This document shows, in pieces, positions 1 through 7,434 of a stretch of 13,900 nucleotides of DNA (position 1 is the first letter of the stretch; every line of letters starts with the position of its first letter). The DNA is from Chitinophagaceae bacterium UBA2791. Its GTDB lineage: Bacteria; Bacteroidota; Bacteroidia; Chitinophagales; Chitinophagaceae. The stretch is taken from the NCBI GenBank assembly GCA_002352105.1, contig DEHV01000075.1, forward strand, positions 68,932 through 82,831, in the 5' to 3' direction. The position numbers were made by a program, and so were the translations under genes. The notes below the pieces were generated by a model, which saw only the letters and a program-made list of their open reading frames with translations, did no database searches and was not told the DNA's origin.

Positions 1-662
1 GGCAATCCCGCAACCACAATGACGATCTCTCCCTTGACGGTTTTGGCATTGAAGTGGTCCATCACTTCCTGCAGGGAGCCGCGTTTGTTCTCCTCGAACA
101 GCTTGGTCAGTTCCCTGCTTACGCTGCTCTGGCGGTCGGCCCCGAAATAATCGATAAAGTCTTTCAGCGTTTTTACCAGTCTAACCGGCGACTCGTAAAA
201 GATCATGGTCCTTTCTTCCCCCGCAAGTTTTTTCAACAGCGTTTGCCTTCCTTTTTTTAGCGGAAGGAATCCTTCAAAACAAAAGCGGTTAGCCGGAAGT
301 CCGCTGTTGATCAGCGCCGGAACAAAGGCGGTGGCGCCGGGCAGGCATTCTACCTTTATGCCGGCCCTAATACATTCTCTCGCCAATAAAAATCCGGGAT
401 CGGAGATGCCCGGCGTTCCGGCATCTGAGATAAGGGCAATGATTTTACCGGCGGAAAGCTGGTCGATCACCCGTTGCAGTTGCTGGTGCTCGTTATGTTG
501 ATGAAAGGAAGAAAGGGGTTGTCTTATCTGGTAATGGTCGAGCAGTTTTTTAGATGTCCGCGTATCCTCCGCCAGTATCAGGTCTGCCTTCTTTAATGTT
601 TCTATCGCCCGTAAACTGATGTCCTGAAGATTGCCGATAGGAGTGGGGACGAGGTAGAGCAT
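1..662 (-). CDS. rsmI: 16S rRNA (cytidine-1402-2'-O)-methyltransferase RsmI, 3' end cut by window edge
   Basis: RsmI uses S-adenosylmethionine to methylate the ribose of C1402 in the decoding centre of 16S rRNA, in the cytoplasm. The reading frame starts MLYLVPTPIGNLQDISLRA and shows the tetrapyrrole-methylase-like fold signatures: the N-terminal VPTPIGNL loop (5-12), AEDTRTSKKLL (31-41), the glycine-rich SDAGTPGISDPG (79-90) and LPGATAFVPALINSG (107-121). The visible 220 residues end in GEIVIVVAGLP. That block normally closes the catalytic domain, so probably only a few residues are missing and the protein is the short form without a long C-terminal extension. The ATG at 660-662 lies 6 bp after the purS stop codon, so the two genes are very likely co-transcribed. 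No Shine-Dalgarno sequence is seen, as is usual in Bacteroidota. Confidence 0.95.
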   Translation of the reverse strand, partial: MLYLVPTPIGNLQDISLRAIETLKKADLILAEDTRTSKKLLDHYQIRQPLSSFHQHNEHQQLQRVIDQLSAGKIIALISDAGTPGISDPGFLLARECIRAGIKVECLPGATAFVPALINSGLPANRFCFEGFLPLKKGRQTLLKKLAGEERTMIFYESPVRLVKTLKDFIDYFGADRQSSVSRELTKLFEENKRGSLQEVMDHFNAKTVKGEIVIVVAGL

Positions 663-668
663 GAGCGT

Positions 669-911
669 TTAAATATCGACTTCGAAATATTCCATTACTT
701 CATTGGCCAGCAATTTTTTTGCCGCCTCTTCTGCGATGGCCCTGGCTTGGGATTCAGATTCCGCTTCTATCTGTAAATAGATGTTTTTCCCGATCCTGAT
801 ATCCGTTACCTGGTTCAACCCCAGATTTTGTAAGCCGCCCAATACTGCTTTTCCCTGCGGATCCAATAGTTCTTTCAACGGCATTACTTTTACCTGTACT
901 GTATAGGTCAT
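669..911 (-). CDS. purS: phosphoribosylformylglycinamidine synthase subunit PurS
   Basis: PurS is the small structural subunit of the three-part FGAM synthase (PurS, PurQ, PurL), which converts FGAR, glutamine and ATP to FGAM in step 4 of purine synthesis. It bridges the amidotransferase PurQ and the synthase PurL. The 80-residue length is typical. Family features are visible: the N-terminal strand TYTVQVKVMPLKELLDPQG (2-20), the GL..LG....DIRIGK segment (26-43) and an acidic C-terminus EYFEVDI. PurQ and PurL are not in this window, so they must be encoded elsewhere. The gene is followed 6 bp later by rsmI and preceded by a good promoter (931-960). The pairing with rsmI has no obvious functional logic. 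Confidence 0.93.
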   Translation of the reverse strand: MTYTVQVKVMPLKELLDPQGKAVLGGLQNLGLNQVTDIRIGKNIYLQIEAESESQARAIAEEAAKKLLANEVMEYFEVDI

Positions 912-930
912 CTTTTGTTTTTTTAAAGGG

Positions 931-960
931 CAAACCTAACTGAAAAATGCCATTCGGCAA
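931..960 (-). promoter_or_regulatory. Bacteroidota-type promoter for purS-rsmI
   Basis: Reading the minus strand, TTG (958-960) is followed by 19 bases and then TAGGTTTG (931-938), a full match to the Bacteroidota primary-sigma form TTTG/TTG-N19-TAnnTTTG. The -7 box ends 19 bases before the purS ATG, giving a predicted leader of about 15 nt. This is assigned from the motif only. Confidence 0.65.
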
Positions 961-1032
961 GGAGTTGACGCGGCAATTTTAGCCTACGCGTGCCTGGCCA
1001 AATGTTCCGCTCTGCGCAGGAAGCATAAGCGG

Positions 1033-1791
1033 TCAGCTTTTTTTTGCCAACACTGATAGCAGGACATAAAGAATAAATATCACCGGAACCGCAAGCCATT
1101 GAAGAAAGATTGCGGCTGCTATTGCCAATCCTATTAACAGGTATTGCGCGCGGTTGTTCCTTACCGAGGCATCCTTAAATTTCAGGGACAGCAGCGGCAG
1201 TTTGCTAATCATCAGCCAACTGATCGAAACGATGATCAGGTACAATACCCATTTGTTGACCAATAGGAGGGCCAGGTCAAAATAATTGTAAAACAGGATC
1301 AGGGGCAGCGAGGCGATCACCAGGCCTGCTGCGGGAATGGGAACGCCCTTGAACACCGCGGATTGCCCGGTATCAATATTAAACCGCGCCAGCCGCCAGG
1401 CGCCGGCGCAAGGGATCAGCACGGCGGGCGCCAGGGCCCACATGGAGGTGTTCAAGCCCGATTCCTCCTGGATAAAGCTGATGCGCAGGAGCTGATAAAG
1501 GATCAGCCCGGGCGCTACGCCAAAGCTCACCACATCGGCCAGCGAGTCGAGCTGTTTGCCCATTTCCGATTCAGCCTTGAAAAGACGGGCGACAAAGCCA
1601 TCTAAAAAATCGATGAGGGCGGCGATGCCTATGCATATGGAACCCCACCATATTCTTTCGGGCAACTGCGCTATCCAGGAGCCCTCGTCGTTCTGGGTAA
1701 CCAGCATTTCGCCTGTTTGTAAGATAAATACGATGGCTATGCAGCCGAATACCAGGTTTAGCAAGGTGAACAGGTTGGGGATTGTCTTCAT
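1033..1791 (-). CDS. pssA: CDP-diacylglycerol-serine O-phosphatidyltransferase
   Basis: PssA is an inner-membrane enzyme that makes phosphatidylserine from CDP-diacylglycerol and serine, the precursor of phosphatidylethanolamine. The CDP-alcohol phosphotransferase signature D-x2-D-G-x2-A-R-x8-G-x3-D-x3-D is complete: D61, D64, G65, A68, R69, G78, D82 and D86. The N-terminus MKTIPNLFTLLNLVFGCIA is the usual first helix of PssA-type proteins. Further hydrophobic segments lie at roughly 49-63, 88-103, 118-132, 152-166, 172-197 and 219-247. At 252 residues it is within the normal size range. Its ATG overlaps the TGA of the upstream aminopeptidase gene by 4 bp (ATGA, 1788-1791), so it is probably expressed by translational coupling. 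The serine acceptor is inferred from the family; other CDP-alcohol transferases share the core motif. Confidence 0.93.
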   Translation of the reverse strand: MKTIPNLFTLLNLVFGCIAIVFILQTGEMLVTQNDEGSWIAQLPERIWWGSICIGIAALIDFLDGFVARLFKAESEMGKQLDSLADVVSFGVAPGLILYQLLRISFIQEESGLNTSMWALAPAVLIPCAGAWRLARFNIDTGQSAVFKGVPIPAAGLVIASLPLILFYNYFDLALLLVNKWVLYLIIVSISWLMISKLPLLSLKFKDASVRNNRAQYLLIGLAIAAAIFLQWLAVPVIFILYVLLSVLAKKS

Positions 1792-3095
1792 GATTTTTGT
1801 TTAGCGGTCTCCTTCATCTTTGTTTCTATTTCTTCTACCGTGATCGGTATGTTTTTCATCAGGTCTATATTGCCTTTGGCAGTTATCCATACATTGTTTT
1901 CGATCCGCACGCCCATCTGTTCTTCCGCTATGTAGATGCCGGGTTCAACGGTAAACACCATTCCCGCGCGGATCGGCTGATGTTTATCTCCCAGGTCATG
2001 CACGTCCAGCCCCAGATGATGGGAGATGCCGTGGTACAGGTACTTCCGGTAAGCGCGATTGTTTTTGTCTTCGTTCCGGATATCTTCTTTTTTCAGCAGC
2101 CCGATGCGGAGAAATGTTTTGGTAGCTTCTTCTCCCACCTTATCGGTATAAGCGGCAATGGAAATACCCGGCTTAAGCAGGCCCCTGGCGTACTGATGCA
2201 GGTGCAGGCAGGCATTATACACTTCCGCCTGGCGTTTTGAAAATTTGCCATTCACCGGGACCGTGCGGGTAAGATCGGCGCAGTACCCGCCGTATTCCGC
2301 GCCGAAATCCATCAATACCAGTTCCCCGCTTTTACATTCCTGGTTGTTGGCAATATAATGCAAGATCCTGGCGCGATCGCCTGAAGCGACAATGCTGCTG
2401 TAGGCTTCCCTGGTGGCGCGCTGGGATAAAAAAGAATGGATGATCTCCGCTTCGATCTCATATTCCATTACCCCGGGTTTGATGAATTGCAGCAGGCGCT
2501 CAAAGCAGTTGTGGGTGATATCAATGGCCTGCTGCATCACTTTTATTTCCTGCTTTGTTTTAATGGCCCTGAGCTCGCGGAGTATCCTGGCGCTTCGCCG
2601 GTATTGGTGCAGGGGAAATTGCTTTTTCAAGGCTTCCGCATACCGGTAATCCCTTGTCGGCACCGGGCTGGATTTGCGATCGTTCTCATTGGTGTTAAGA
2701 TAGATATTGTCTGCCTGGTGTATCCAGCCCTGTAGTAGCGCGTCAAGGGTATCCAGCCATACGATGGCGGTCATGCCCGAGATCTTGCTGGCTTCTTCCG
2801 CTCTCAGCCTCCTGCCGTCCCATTTCTCCTTAAGCTCATTGGGGCGGACCAGTACTAATACTTCGCGAAATTTCGGATCGGGGTTATCAGGGAACAGGAC
2901 GACCATGGCGTCTTCCTGGTCAATACCGCTCAGCCAGTAGAGATCGGCGTTTTGCTTAAAGGGATGGGTGGCGTCGCCATTGGAGGGCATTTCATCATTG
3001 CTGTTAAAGATGGCAATGGAATTGGCCTCCATTCTTTTCATAAAACGCTGCCTGTTCTGGATGAAGATAGTGGGATCGAGCGGTAGGTATTTCAT
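1788..3095 (-). CDS. pepP: Xaa-Pro aminopeptidase (M24B, aminopeptidase P family)
   Basis: A cytoplasmic dimetal aminopeptidase that removes an N-terminal residue preceding proline. Residues 1-170 form the creatinase/AMP-N domain (FIQNRQRFMKRM..., YWLSGIDQEDA). Residues from about 175 form the pita-bread catalytic domain. All five metal ligands can be placed: D263 (MDFGAEY), D274 (CADLTRT), H359 (HGISHHLGLDVHD), E384 (FTVEPGIYI) and E399 (GVRIENN). The 435-residue length fits E. coli PepP (about 440). I chose the ATG at 3093-3095 because MKYLPLDPTIFIQNR matches the family N-terminus. An in-frame ATG at 3209 would add 38 residues that are unlike the family and come from the intergenic region. 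The gene overlaps pssA by 4 bp and is divergent from pckA. Confidence 0.94.
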   Translation of the reverse strand: MKYLPLDPTIFIQNRQRFMKRMEANSIAIFNSNDEMPSNGDATHPFKQNADLYWLSGIDQEDAMVVLFPDNPDPKFREVLVLVRPNELKEKWDGRRLRAEEASKISGMTAIVWLDTLDALLQGWIHQADNIYLNTNENDRKSSPVPTRDYRYAEALKKQFPLHQYRRSARILRELRAIKTKQEIKVMQQAIDITHNCFERLLQFIKPGVMEYEIEAEIIHSFLSQRATREAYSSIVASGDRARILHYIANNQECKSGELVLMDFGAEYGGYCADLTRTVPVNGKFSKRQAEVYNACLHLHQYARGLLKPGISIAAYTDKVGEEATKTFLRIGLLKKEDIRNEDKNNRAYRKYLYHGISHHLGLDVHDLGDKHQPIRAGMVFTVEPGIYIAEEQMGVRIENNVWITAKGNIDLMKNIPITVEEIETKMKETAKQKS

Positions 3096-3248
3096 AATAT
3101 ATCTAAAGTGTAAAAATAGGGAATGAAAACAGATATGCCTCGCCCGCCGGATTAAAAGCAAGCGGACAGCGGCAATCGAAATATGGGTTAAAAACCAAAA
3201 TATTTTCATTATTCATTAAATGGCTAAGCTCCGGAACTTATCGTTAAT

Positions 3249-3309
3249 ACTAACGTTTGTTAGTTAAATAAAATTCTAATATTTATGTTTTTATTAGATT
3301 ATTTCTAAT
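3249..3309. repeat. Cluster of CTAA/TTAG half-sites upstream of pckA
   Basis: Five CTAA-core half-sites lie within 61 bp of AT-rich divergent DNA. There is a close inverted pair ACTAAC-GTTT-GTTAGT (3249-3264), a wider inverted pair TCTAAT (3275-3280) and ATTAGA (3293-3298), and a further TCTAAT (3304-3309). The cluster ends about 20 bp before the -33 box of the pckA promoter, where an operator or activator site would be expected. In DNA this AT-rich, chance remains a real alternative. Confidence 0.3.
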
Positions 3310-3327
3310 TTAATAGTGTTTTGGTGG

Positions 3328-3359
3328 TTTGTTTTAGAAATTTATGCAAATTAACTTTG
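3328..3359 (+). promoter_or_regulatory. Bacteroidota-type promoter for pckA
   Basis: TTTG (3328-3331), 20 bases, then TAACTTTG (3352-3359), a full match to the Bacteroidota promoter consensus. The -7 box ends 22 bases before the pckA ATG, predicting a leader of about 16-18 nt. Confidence 0.7.
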
Positions 3360-3381
3360 TTTCTTCAAAATTGCTAACACT

Positions 3382-4986
3382 ATGTCGGTATCTGCCATTG
3401 CCCTGCCTTCCGGCGATCTTGCCAATTGGGGGCTTTCTCTTCATCAGCGAATACATCATCAGCTCAGCCCTGAAGAGTTGGAGGCCTACAGCATTGTCCG
3501 GGGAGAGGGGATACTGACCGATTCGGGCGCGCTGGCCATCCGTACCGGGGAATTTACGGGCCGCAGTCCGAATGACCGGTTTATCGTCAGGGACGAGCTG
3601 ACCGATCAGGTTATAAACTGGAACGATGGGTTTAATCATCCCATGGAGCCCCGTTATTTCGATCTTATCTTCCGGGAGATCATCCGGTATTTCAACGAGC
3701 TGCCCGAATTATGGATCAGGGATGCTTACGCCTGCGCCGACGAGGCGTTTCGGTTAAACATCAGGGTGATCAATGAAAAAGCGTCTGCAAATCTTTTTGT
3801 ATATAATATGTTCCTACGGCCCGATGGGGAGGATCGCATGGGGTTCATACCCGATTGGCATGTTCTCTGCGCTCCCGGCCTGCAGCTTGACCCCGCAACA
3901 TTTGGCGTCCGCAATCGCAACGCCGTGGCGATCAGCTTCCAGCGTAAAATGATCCTGATCGCCGGCACGGGTTATACCGGGGAGATCAAAAAAGGCATTT
4001 TTACCGCGCTTAATTTTTTACTTCCCCTGAAAAATGTACTGAGCATGCACTGCTCCGCCAACAGTGGGGAAAGGGGCGACACGGCGCTGTTCTTCGGGTT
4101 GAGCGGAACAGGGAAGACCACGCTTAGCACGGACCCTTCGCGCAGGTTGATCGGAGACGATGAACATGGCTGGAGCGACAAAGGGATATTTAATATCGAA
4201 GGCGGCTGCTATGCCAAGACCATTGACCTCGACGAGCAAAAAGAACCCGCTATTTTCCAGGCGATCCGGAAGGGCGCGCTGGTGGAGAACGTGGATTTCT
4301 TCCCCGGAACCCGTACCATTAATTATTCCGGCAGATCGGTCACGGAGAACACGAGGGTATCTTACCCGCTATACTATATCCCGGATGCCTGCGACCCGGC
4401 CATCGGCTCCATTCCGGAGAACATATTTTTCCTGACCTGCGATGCCTATGGCGTGTTGCCGCCGCTTTCTGCCTTGAGCCCCGAGCAGGCCATGTACCAG
4501 TTTATATCGGGGTATACGGCAAAGGTGGCCGGCACGGAAGAAGGGGTGAAAGAACCTGTTTCCACCTTCAGCGCCTGTTTCGGCGCGCCCTTTATGCCGC
4601 TGCACCCGGGAAAATATGCCGGAATGCTTGGCGAAAAACTGCGAAAATACAAGGTGAAATGCTGGCTGGTCAATACGGGCTGGTCGGGCGGCGCCTATGG
4701 CAGGGGCTCCCGGATATCCCTGCCCTATACGCGGGCAATGATCTCCGCTGCGCTGGGAGGAAAGCTGCACTCCGTACAGTACCGGAAAGACCCCGTTTTT
4801 GGTTTAATGATCCCCGATCATTGCCCCGGCGTTCCCTCTTCGCTTTTGCATCCCCGCGATACCTGGGCCGATGAAGAAGCGTATGATAAAACAGCGGAGC
4901 GCCTTGCCGCGCAGTTTAAAACCAATCTTGCAAAATATGCTGCAGAACTTGATCCTGCCATACTTGCCGCAGGCCCGGTAATATAA
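3382..4986 (+). CDS. pckA: phosphoenolpyruvate carboxykinase (ATP-dependent)
   Basis: PckA interconverts oxaloacetate plus ATP and phosphoenolpyruvate, CO2 and ADP. It is the entry step of gluconeogenesis in the cytoplasm, although some Bacteroidota are known to run it in the carboxylating direction. The 534 residues match the ATP-type enzyme (E. coli 540). Visible landmarks are R61 in GRSPNDRFIV, Y198 and K204 in GTGYTGEIKKG, the metal-binding H223 in MHCSANSGE, the P-loop GLSGTGKTTL (239-248) with K245 and T246, the kinase-2 motif LIGDDEHGW with D260, and the NTGWSGGAYG block (431-440). It stands alone between a promoter (3328-3359) and a weak hairpin (4996-5020), so it is probably monocistronic. 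Nothing in the active site looks abnormal. Confidence 0.97.
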   Translation: MSVSAIALPSGDLANWGLSLHQRIHHQLSPEELEAYSIVRGEGILTDSGALAIRTGEFTGRSPNDRFIVRDELTDQVINWNDGFNHPMEPRYFDLIFREIIRYFNELPELWIRDAYACADEAFRLNIRVINEKASANLFVYNMFLRPDGEDRMGFIPDWHVLCAPGLQLDPATFGVRNRNAVAISFQRKMILIAGTGYTGEIKKGIFTALNFLLPLKNVLSMHCSANSGERGDTALFFGLSGTGKTTLSTDPSRRLIGDDEHGWSDKGIFNIEGGCYAKTIDLDEQKEPAIFQAIRKGALVENVDFFPGTRTINYSGRSVTENTRVSYPLYYIPDACDPAIGSIPENIFFLTCDAYGVLPPLSALSPEQAMYQFISGYTAKVAGTEEGVKEPVSTFSACFGAPFMPLHPGKYAGMLGEKLRKYKVKCWLVNTGWSGGAYGRGSRISLPYTRAMISAALGGKLHSVQYRKDPVFGLMIPDHCPGVPSSLLHPRDTWADEEAYDKTAERLAAQFKTNLAKYAAELDPAILAAGPVI

Positions 4987-4995
4987 AGGGTAGAT

Positions 4996-5020
4996 GAAAC
5001 CTATGCCGGTTGCGGGTTTC
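4996..5020 (+). terminator. Weak hairpin after pckA
   Basis: GAAACC (4996-5001) and GGTTTC (5015-5020) form a 6-bp stem with a 13-nt loop that starts 10 bp after the pckA stop. There is no clear T tract after it (CCTTAG), so this is a weak terminator candidate. Confidence 0.25.
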
Positions 5021-5106
5021 CCTTAGATCTGGCGAACACATGTAATGAATGTTAAATCCGGGAAAAAATACCGGTGATTTGCTAATTTGCGCCTTAGCTG
5101 AATGTT

Positions 5107-5637
5107 ATGATACCGCAACTGTTCTTAGTAGGCCTGCTTAGCGCTTTACTCATTAAAGACGATAGCCATTTTGTTGACTGGAACCATTCCAGGAAGCTTT
5201 CCTGGAGCGATTTCAAGGCGGCGCCCGATCCTTCTTCGTCAAATGCCGCGCTTACGCACAGCAGTATTTTCCTTGATCTTGGGTATAACGATACCAAACT
5301 GACGTATGCGATCAGGTGTAGGTTTAACCAGTCGCGTTCCTGGGGAAGGATCAAGAACGATTATATCCTCAATCATGAGCAGCGGCATTTTGATATATCG
5401 GAGATCCATGCGCGAAGGCTGCATAAGGGTTTAAAACACTATGTGTTTCGGAGCAAGACTGTAAACGAGGACACCCAAAAGATATACCAGGAAGCCATGC
5501 AGCGGCATGTGGAAATGCAGCAACTGTACGACAGGGAGACCAATCACTCGCTGAATGCCGAAAAACAAAGGGAATGGGATAACAGGATAGATTCCCTCCT
5601 GCTCGTCTATCAGCCTTATGCCGATTACAGTAAATAG
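5107..5637 (+). CDS. DUF922-type putative secreted zinc metalloprotease
   Basis: A 176-residue protein that resembles the DUF922 family as I remember it. No function is established, but the family is often predicted to be zinc-dependent proteases. The putative active site is HEQRHFDISE: H90, E91 and H94 form HExxH, with E99 as a possible third ligand. Other family-like features are the early tryptophan segment LSWSDFKAAPDPSS (31-44) and a conserved-looking tail YDRETNHSLNAEKQREWDNRID (141-162). Residues 4-16 are hydrophobic but lack basic residues before them, so export is possible but not certain. The gene stands alone. It ends 12 bp from the convergent deoxynucleoside kinase gene, with no obvious terminator between them. 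An ATG five bases upstream is out of frame and closes at once. Confidence 0.75.
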   Translation: MIPQLFLVGLLSALLIKDDSHFVDWNHSRKLSWSDFKAAPDPSSSNAALTHSSIFLDLGYNDTKLTYAIRCRFNQSRSWGRIKNDYILNHEQRHFDISEIHARRLHKGLKHYVFRSKTVNEDTQKIYQEAMQRHVEMQQLYDRETNHSLNAEKQREWDNRIDSLLLVYQPYADYSK

Positions 5638-5649
5638 GTCGAGGCCAAA

Positions 5650-6285
5650 TTAAAACAGCCCGTATAACGTGGAGTCGATCTTGCGGATGATATCGCCCAG
5701 GTCTTCTTCCTTCTCGGGGAACTTGTTCTTGTCGATATCAATGATCAGCAACTGGCCTTCCCGGTATCCGTCGATCCACTTGTTGTAATAATCGTTCAAG
5801 CGTTTGAGATAATCCAACCGGATATTCTCCTCATACTCCCTTCCTCTTTTCTGTATCTGCGCCACCAGCGTGGGGACGGAAGCCTTCAGGTAGATCAGCA
5901 GATCAGGCGGTTTTACCATGGATTTGAGCGTCTCGAAAAAATGGAAATAATTATCAAAATCCCGCTTGCTCATCAACCCCATCTCGTGAAGGTTCGGCGC
6001 AAAAATATGCGCGTCCTCGTAAATGGTTCTGTCCTGTATCACGGTTTCAGTGCCTCTTTGAATATCAAGCAGGTGATTGAGCCGGTTATTCAGGAAATAG
6101 ATCTGCAGGTTGAAACTCCACCTGGGCATGTCTTCGTAAAAGTCCAACAGGTAAGGATTGTGGTCTACGTCCTCGAACTGTGGTATCCAGCGATAATGCT
6201 TGCTGAGCGCTTCCGTGAGCGTGGTCTTGCCGGCGCCGATATTTCCGGCGACCGCGATATGTTTAGGTTTTGTGCTTTTTGCCAT
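5650..6285 (-). CDS. deoxynucleoside kinase (dCK/dGK family)
   Basis: A cytoplasmic salvage enzyme that phosphorylates deoxynucleosides to 5'-monophosphates with ATP. The 211-residue protein has the P-loop GNIGAGKTT (14-22), an ED pair in QFEDVDHNPYL (36-46) in the position of the catalytic glutamate region, the DRTIYED motif (85-91) in the role of the family DRS/ERS motif, and an arginine-rich lid KRGREYEENIRLDYL (146-160). This makes it a dCK/dGK-type kinase rather than a thymidine kinase of the TK1 type. Whether adenosine, guanosine or cytidine forms are preferred cannot be read from the sequence. It follows trpS on the same strand after an 80-bp gap and is convergent with the DUF922 gene. 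Confidence 0.9.
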   Translation of the reverse strand: MAKSTKPKHIAVAGNIGAGKTTLTEALSKHYRWIPQFEDVDHNPYLLDFYEDMPRWSFNLQIYFLNNRLNHLLDIQRGTETVIQDRTIYEDAHIFAPNLHEMGLMSKRDFDNYFHFFETLKSMVKPPDLLIYLKASVPTLVAQIQKRGREYEENIRLDYLKRLNDYYNKWIDGYREGQLLIIDIDKNKFPEKEEDLGDIIRKIDSTLYGLF

Positions 6286-6306
6286 GGATCCGTTTTAGCA
6301 TCCGCG

Positions 6307-6321
6307 ATAGCGCAACGCTAT
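6307..6321 (-). repeat. Perfect small hairpin in the trpS-kinase gap
   Basis: ATAGCG (6307-6312) and CGCTAT (6316-6321) form a perfect 6-bp stem with a 3-nt loop, about 21 bases upstream of the kinase ATG. No T tract follows it on the minus strand, so it looks like a leader structure rather than a terminator. No other role can be assigned. Confidence 0.4.
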
Positions 6322-6365
6322 GCTCCGCTGAATGATTAAATATAAATCAATTCTAAAATTTCCCG

Positions 6366-7373
6366 TTAAAAATAATTCATCCCCATCGCGCTTTTTACGA
6401 GCTTTAAGGTAGATTGTGCGCTCTCGCGGGCGCGGGAAGCGCCTTTGACCATCACCTGTTTTAAATATTCCTTATCATTGAATATTTCTTTTGCCCTTTC
6501 CCTGATAGGGGATACGAACCGGACAATGTCTTCGGCAAGCTGGTTTTTGAGATCGCCGTACCGGATGGTAAGACGGTTATAATCGTCGTCGAATTTCCGG
6601 ATAACTTCTTCGTCGCTCACCAGTTTCATCAGCTGAAAAAGGTTTTGAATAGCTTCCGGTTTTGGACTATCGGGTTTTTCGGGAGCGATATCTGTTTTTG
6701 CTTTTTTTACTTTTTTCCGGATCAGCTCATCTTCATCGGAAAGATAGATCGTGGCATATTGATTCTGGCTTTTGCTCATCTTGCCTCCTCCGTCAAGCGA
6801 GGGCACTTTGATCAGCTCGTCGCCGAAATTAAAGGCATGGGGCTCGGGAAACACTTCGCCATAACGATGATTAAAACGGTTCACAAAATTCCTGGCCATC
6901 TCCAGGTGCTGTTCCTGGTCCTTCCCTACGGGAACAAGATTAGCGCGATGCAGCGCGATATCCGCGGCCTGAAGAACAGGATAGGTGAGCAGTCCCGCAT
7001 TTACATTATCCGGATGCTGACGCGCTTTTTCTTTGAACGTGACTGTTTTTTCCAGTTCTCCCTTGTATGCCAGCATATTCAGCAAAAGGTATAGCTCGGC
7101 GGTTTCCGGAACATGGCTTTGACAATAAAGGGCCGCTTTTTCAGGATCCAGTCCGCAGGCGATGTTTTCAGCCAACACTCGCTGCACGCTTGTCTTCAGC
7201 TCCTTTGTATCCGGATGGGTGGTAAGCGCATGCAGGTCGGCGACCATAAAGAAACAATTGAATTCGTTTTGCATGCGCACGTAGTTCCTTATGGCCCCAA
7301 AATAATTGCCCAGGTGCAGAAAGCCCGTAGAACGGATGCCACTCATTACGATTTTATGCCGGGTATCTTCCAT
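6366..7373 (-). CDS. trpS: tryptophan-tRNA ligase (TrpRS)
   Basis: TrpRS charges tRNA-Trp with tryptophan in the cytoplasm. It is a class Ic synthetase of the Rossmann fold. Visible signatures are the HIGH-like motif in GIRSTGFLHLGNYFGAI (12-28, HLGN at 20-23), the conserved GLLTYPVLQAADI (127-139) of the active site, GKDQEQHLEMAR (150-161), and the second signature GGGKMSKSQN with KMSKS at 198-202. The 335-residue length is normal for bacterial TrpRS. An insertion rich in K, P and E (about 222-246) follows KMSKS and looks like ordinary family variation. The start at 7371-7373 gives MEDTRHKIVMSGIRSTG, which matches the family start. The gene is divergent from tgt across 61 bp. Confidence 0.97.
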   Translation of the reverse strand: MEDTRHKIVMSGIRSTGFLHLGNYFGAIRNYVRMQNEFNCFFMVADLHALTTHPDTKELKTSVQRVLAENIACGLDPEKAALYCQSHVPETAELYLLLNMLAYKGELEKTVTFKEKARQHPDNVNAGLLTYPVLQAADIALHRANLVPVGKDQEQHLEMARNFVNRFNHRYGEVFPEPHAFNFGDELIKVPSLDGGGKMSKSQNQYATIYLSDEDELIRKKVKKAKTDIAPEKPDSPKPEAIQNLFQLMKLVSDEEVIRKFDDDYNRLTIRYGDLKNQLAEDIVRFVSPIRERAKEIFNDKEYLKQVMVKGASRARESAQSTLKLVKSAMGMNYF

Positions 7374-7379
7374 AATCGG

Positions 7380-7409
7380 CGAAGATAAGCAGTAGAACGT
7401 TTACCAAAA
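7380..7409 (-). promoter_or_regulatory. Candidate promoter for trpS
   Basis: On the minus strand TTTTG (7405-7409), 17 bases, then TATCTTCG (7380-7387), one mismatch from TAnnTTTG. The box ends 6 bases before the trpS ATG, which would give an almost leaderless mRNA. It overlaps the tgt promoter candidate. Confidence 0.4.
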
Positions 7410-7429
7410 CGGCAAACTCCATATCTTGC
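7400..7429 (+). promoter_or_regulatory. Candidate promoter for tgt
   Basis: TTT (7400-7402), 19 bases, then TATCTTGC (7422-7429), similar to but not a full match of TAnnTTTG. It ends 5 bases before the tgt ATG, implying a near-leaderless transcript. It shares 7400-7409 with the opposite promoter candidate. Confidence 0.35.
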
Positions 7430-7434
7430 ACCCC

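Noticed and set aside
3096..3209. In-frame ATG at 3207-3209 that would add 38 residues to the aminopeptidase
   Set aside because: The extra residues (beginning MKIFWFLTHIS) are unlike the family N-terminus, which starts at MKYLPLDP, and they run into the divergent regulatory region.
5054..5080. Hairpin AAATCCGG...CCGGTGATTT and a TAATTTG box before the DUF922 gene
   Set aside because: The stem is interrupted by two bases and the box is one base short of the promoter consensus with no partner at -33. The evidence is too weak to list as a feature.
6307..6321. Terminator for trpS
   Set aside because: The stem is only 6 bp, lacks a T tract on the minus strand and sits right before the kinase start, so a terminator is not supported.
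7426..7434. TTG start for tgt three codons upstream of the ATG
   Set aside because: The ATG at 7435 fits the family N-terminus, and the TTG overlaps the candidate -7 box.
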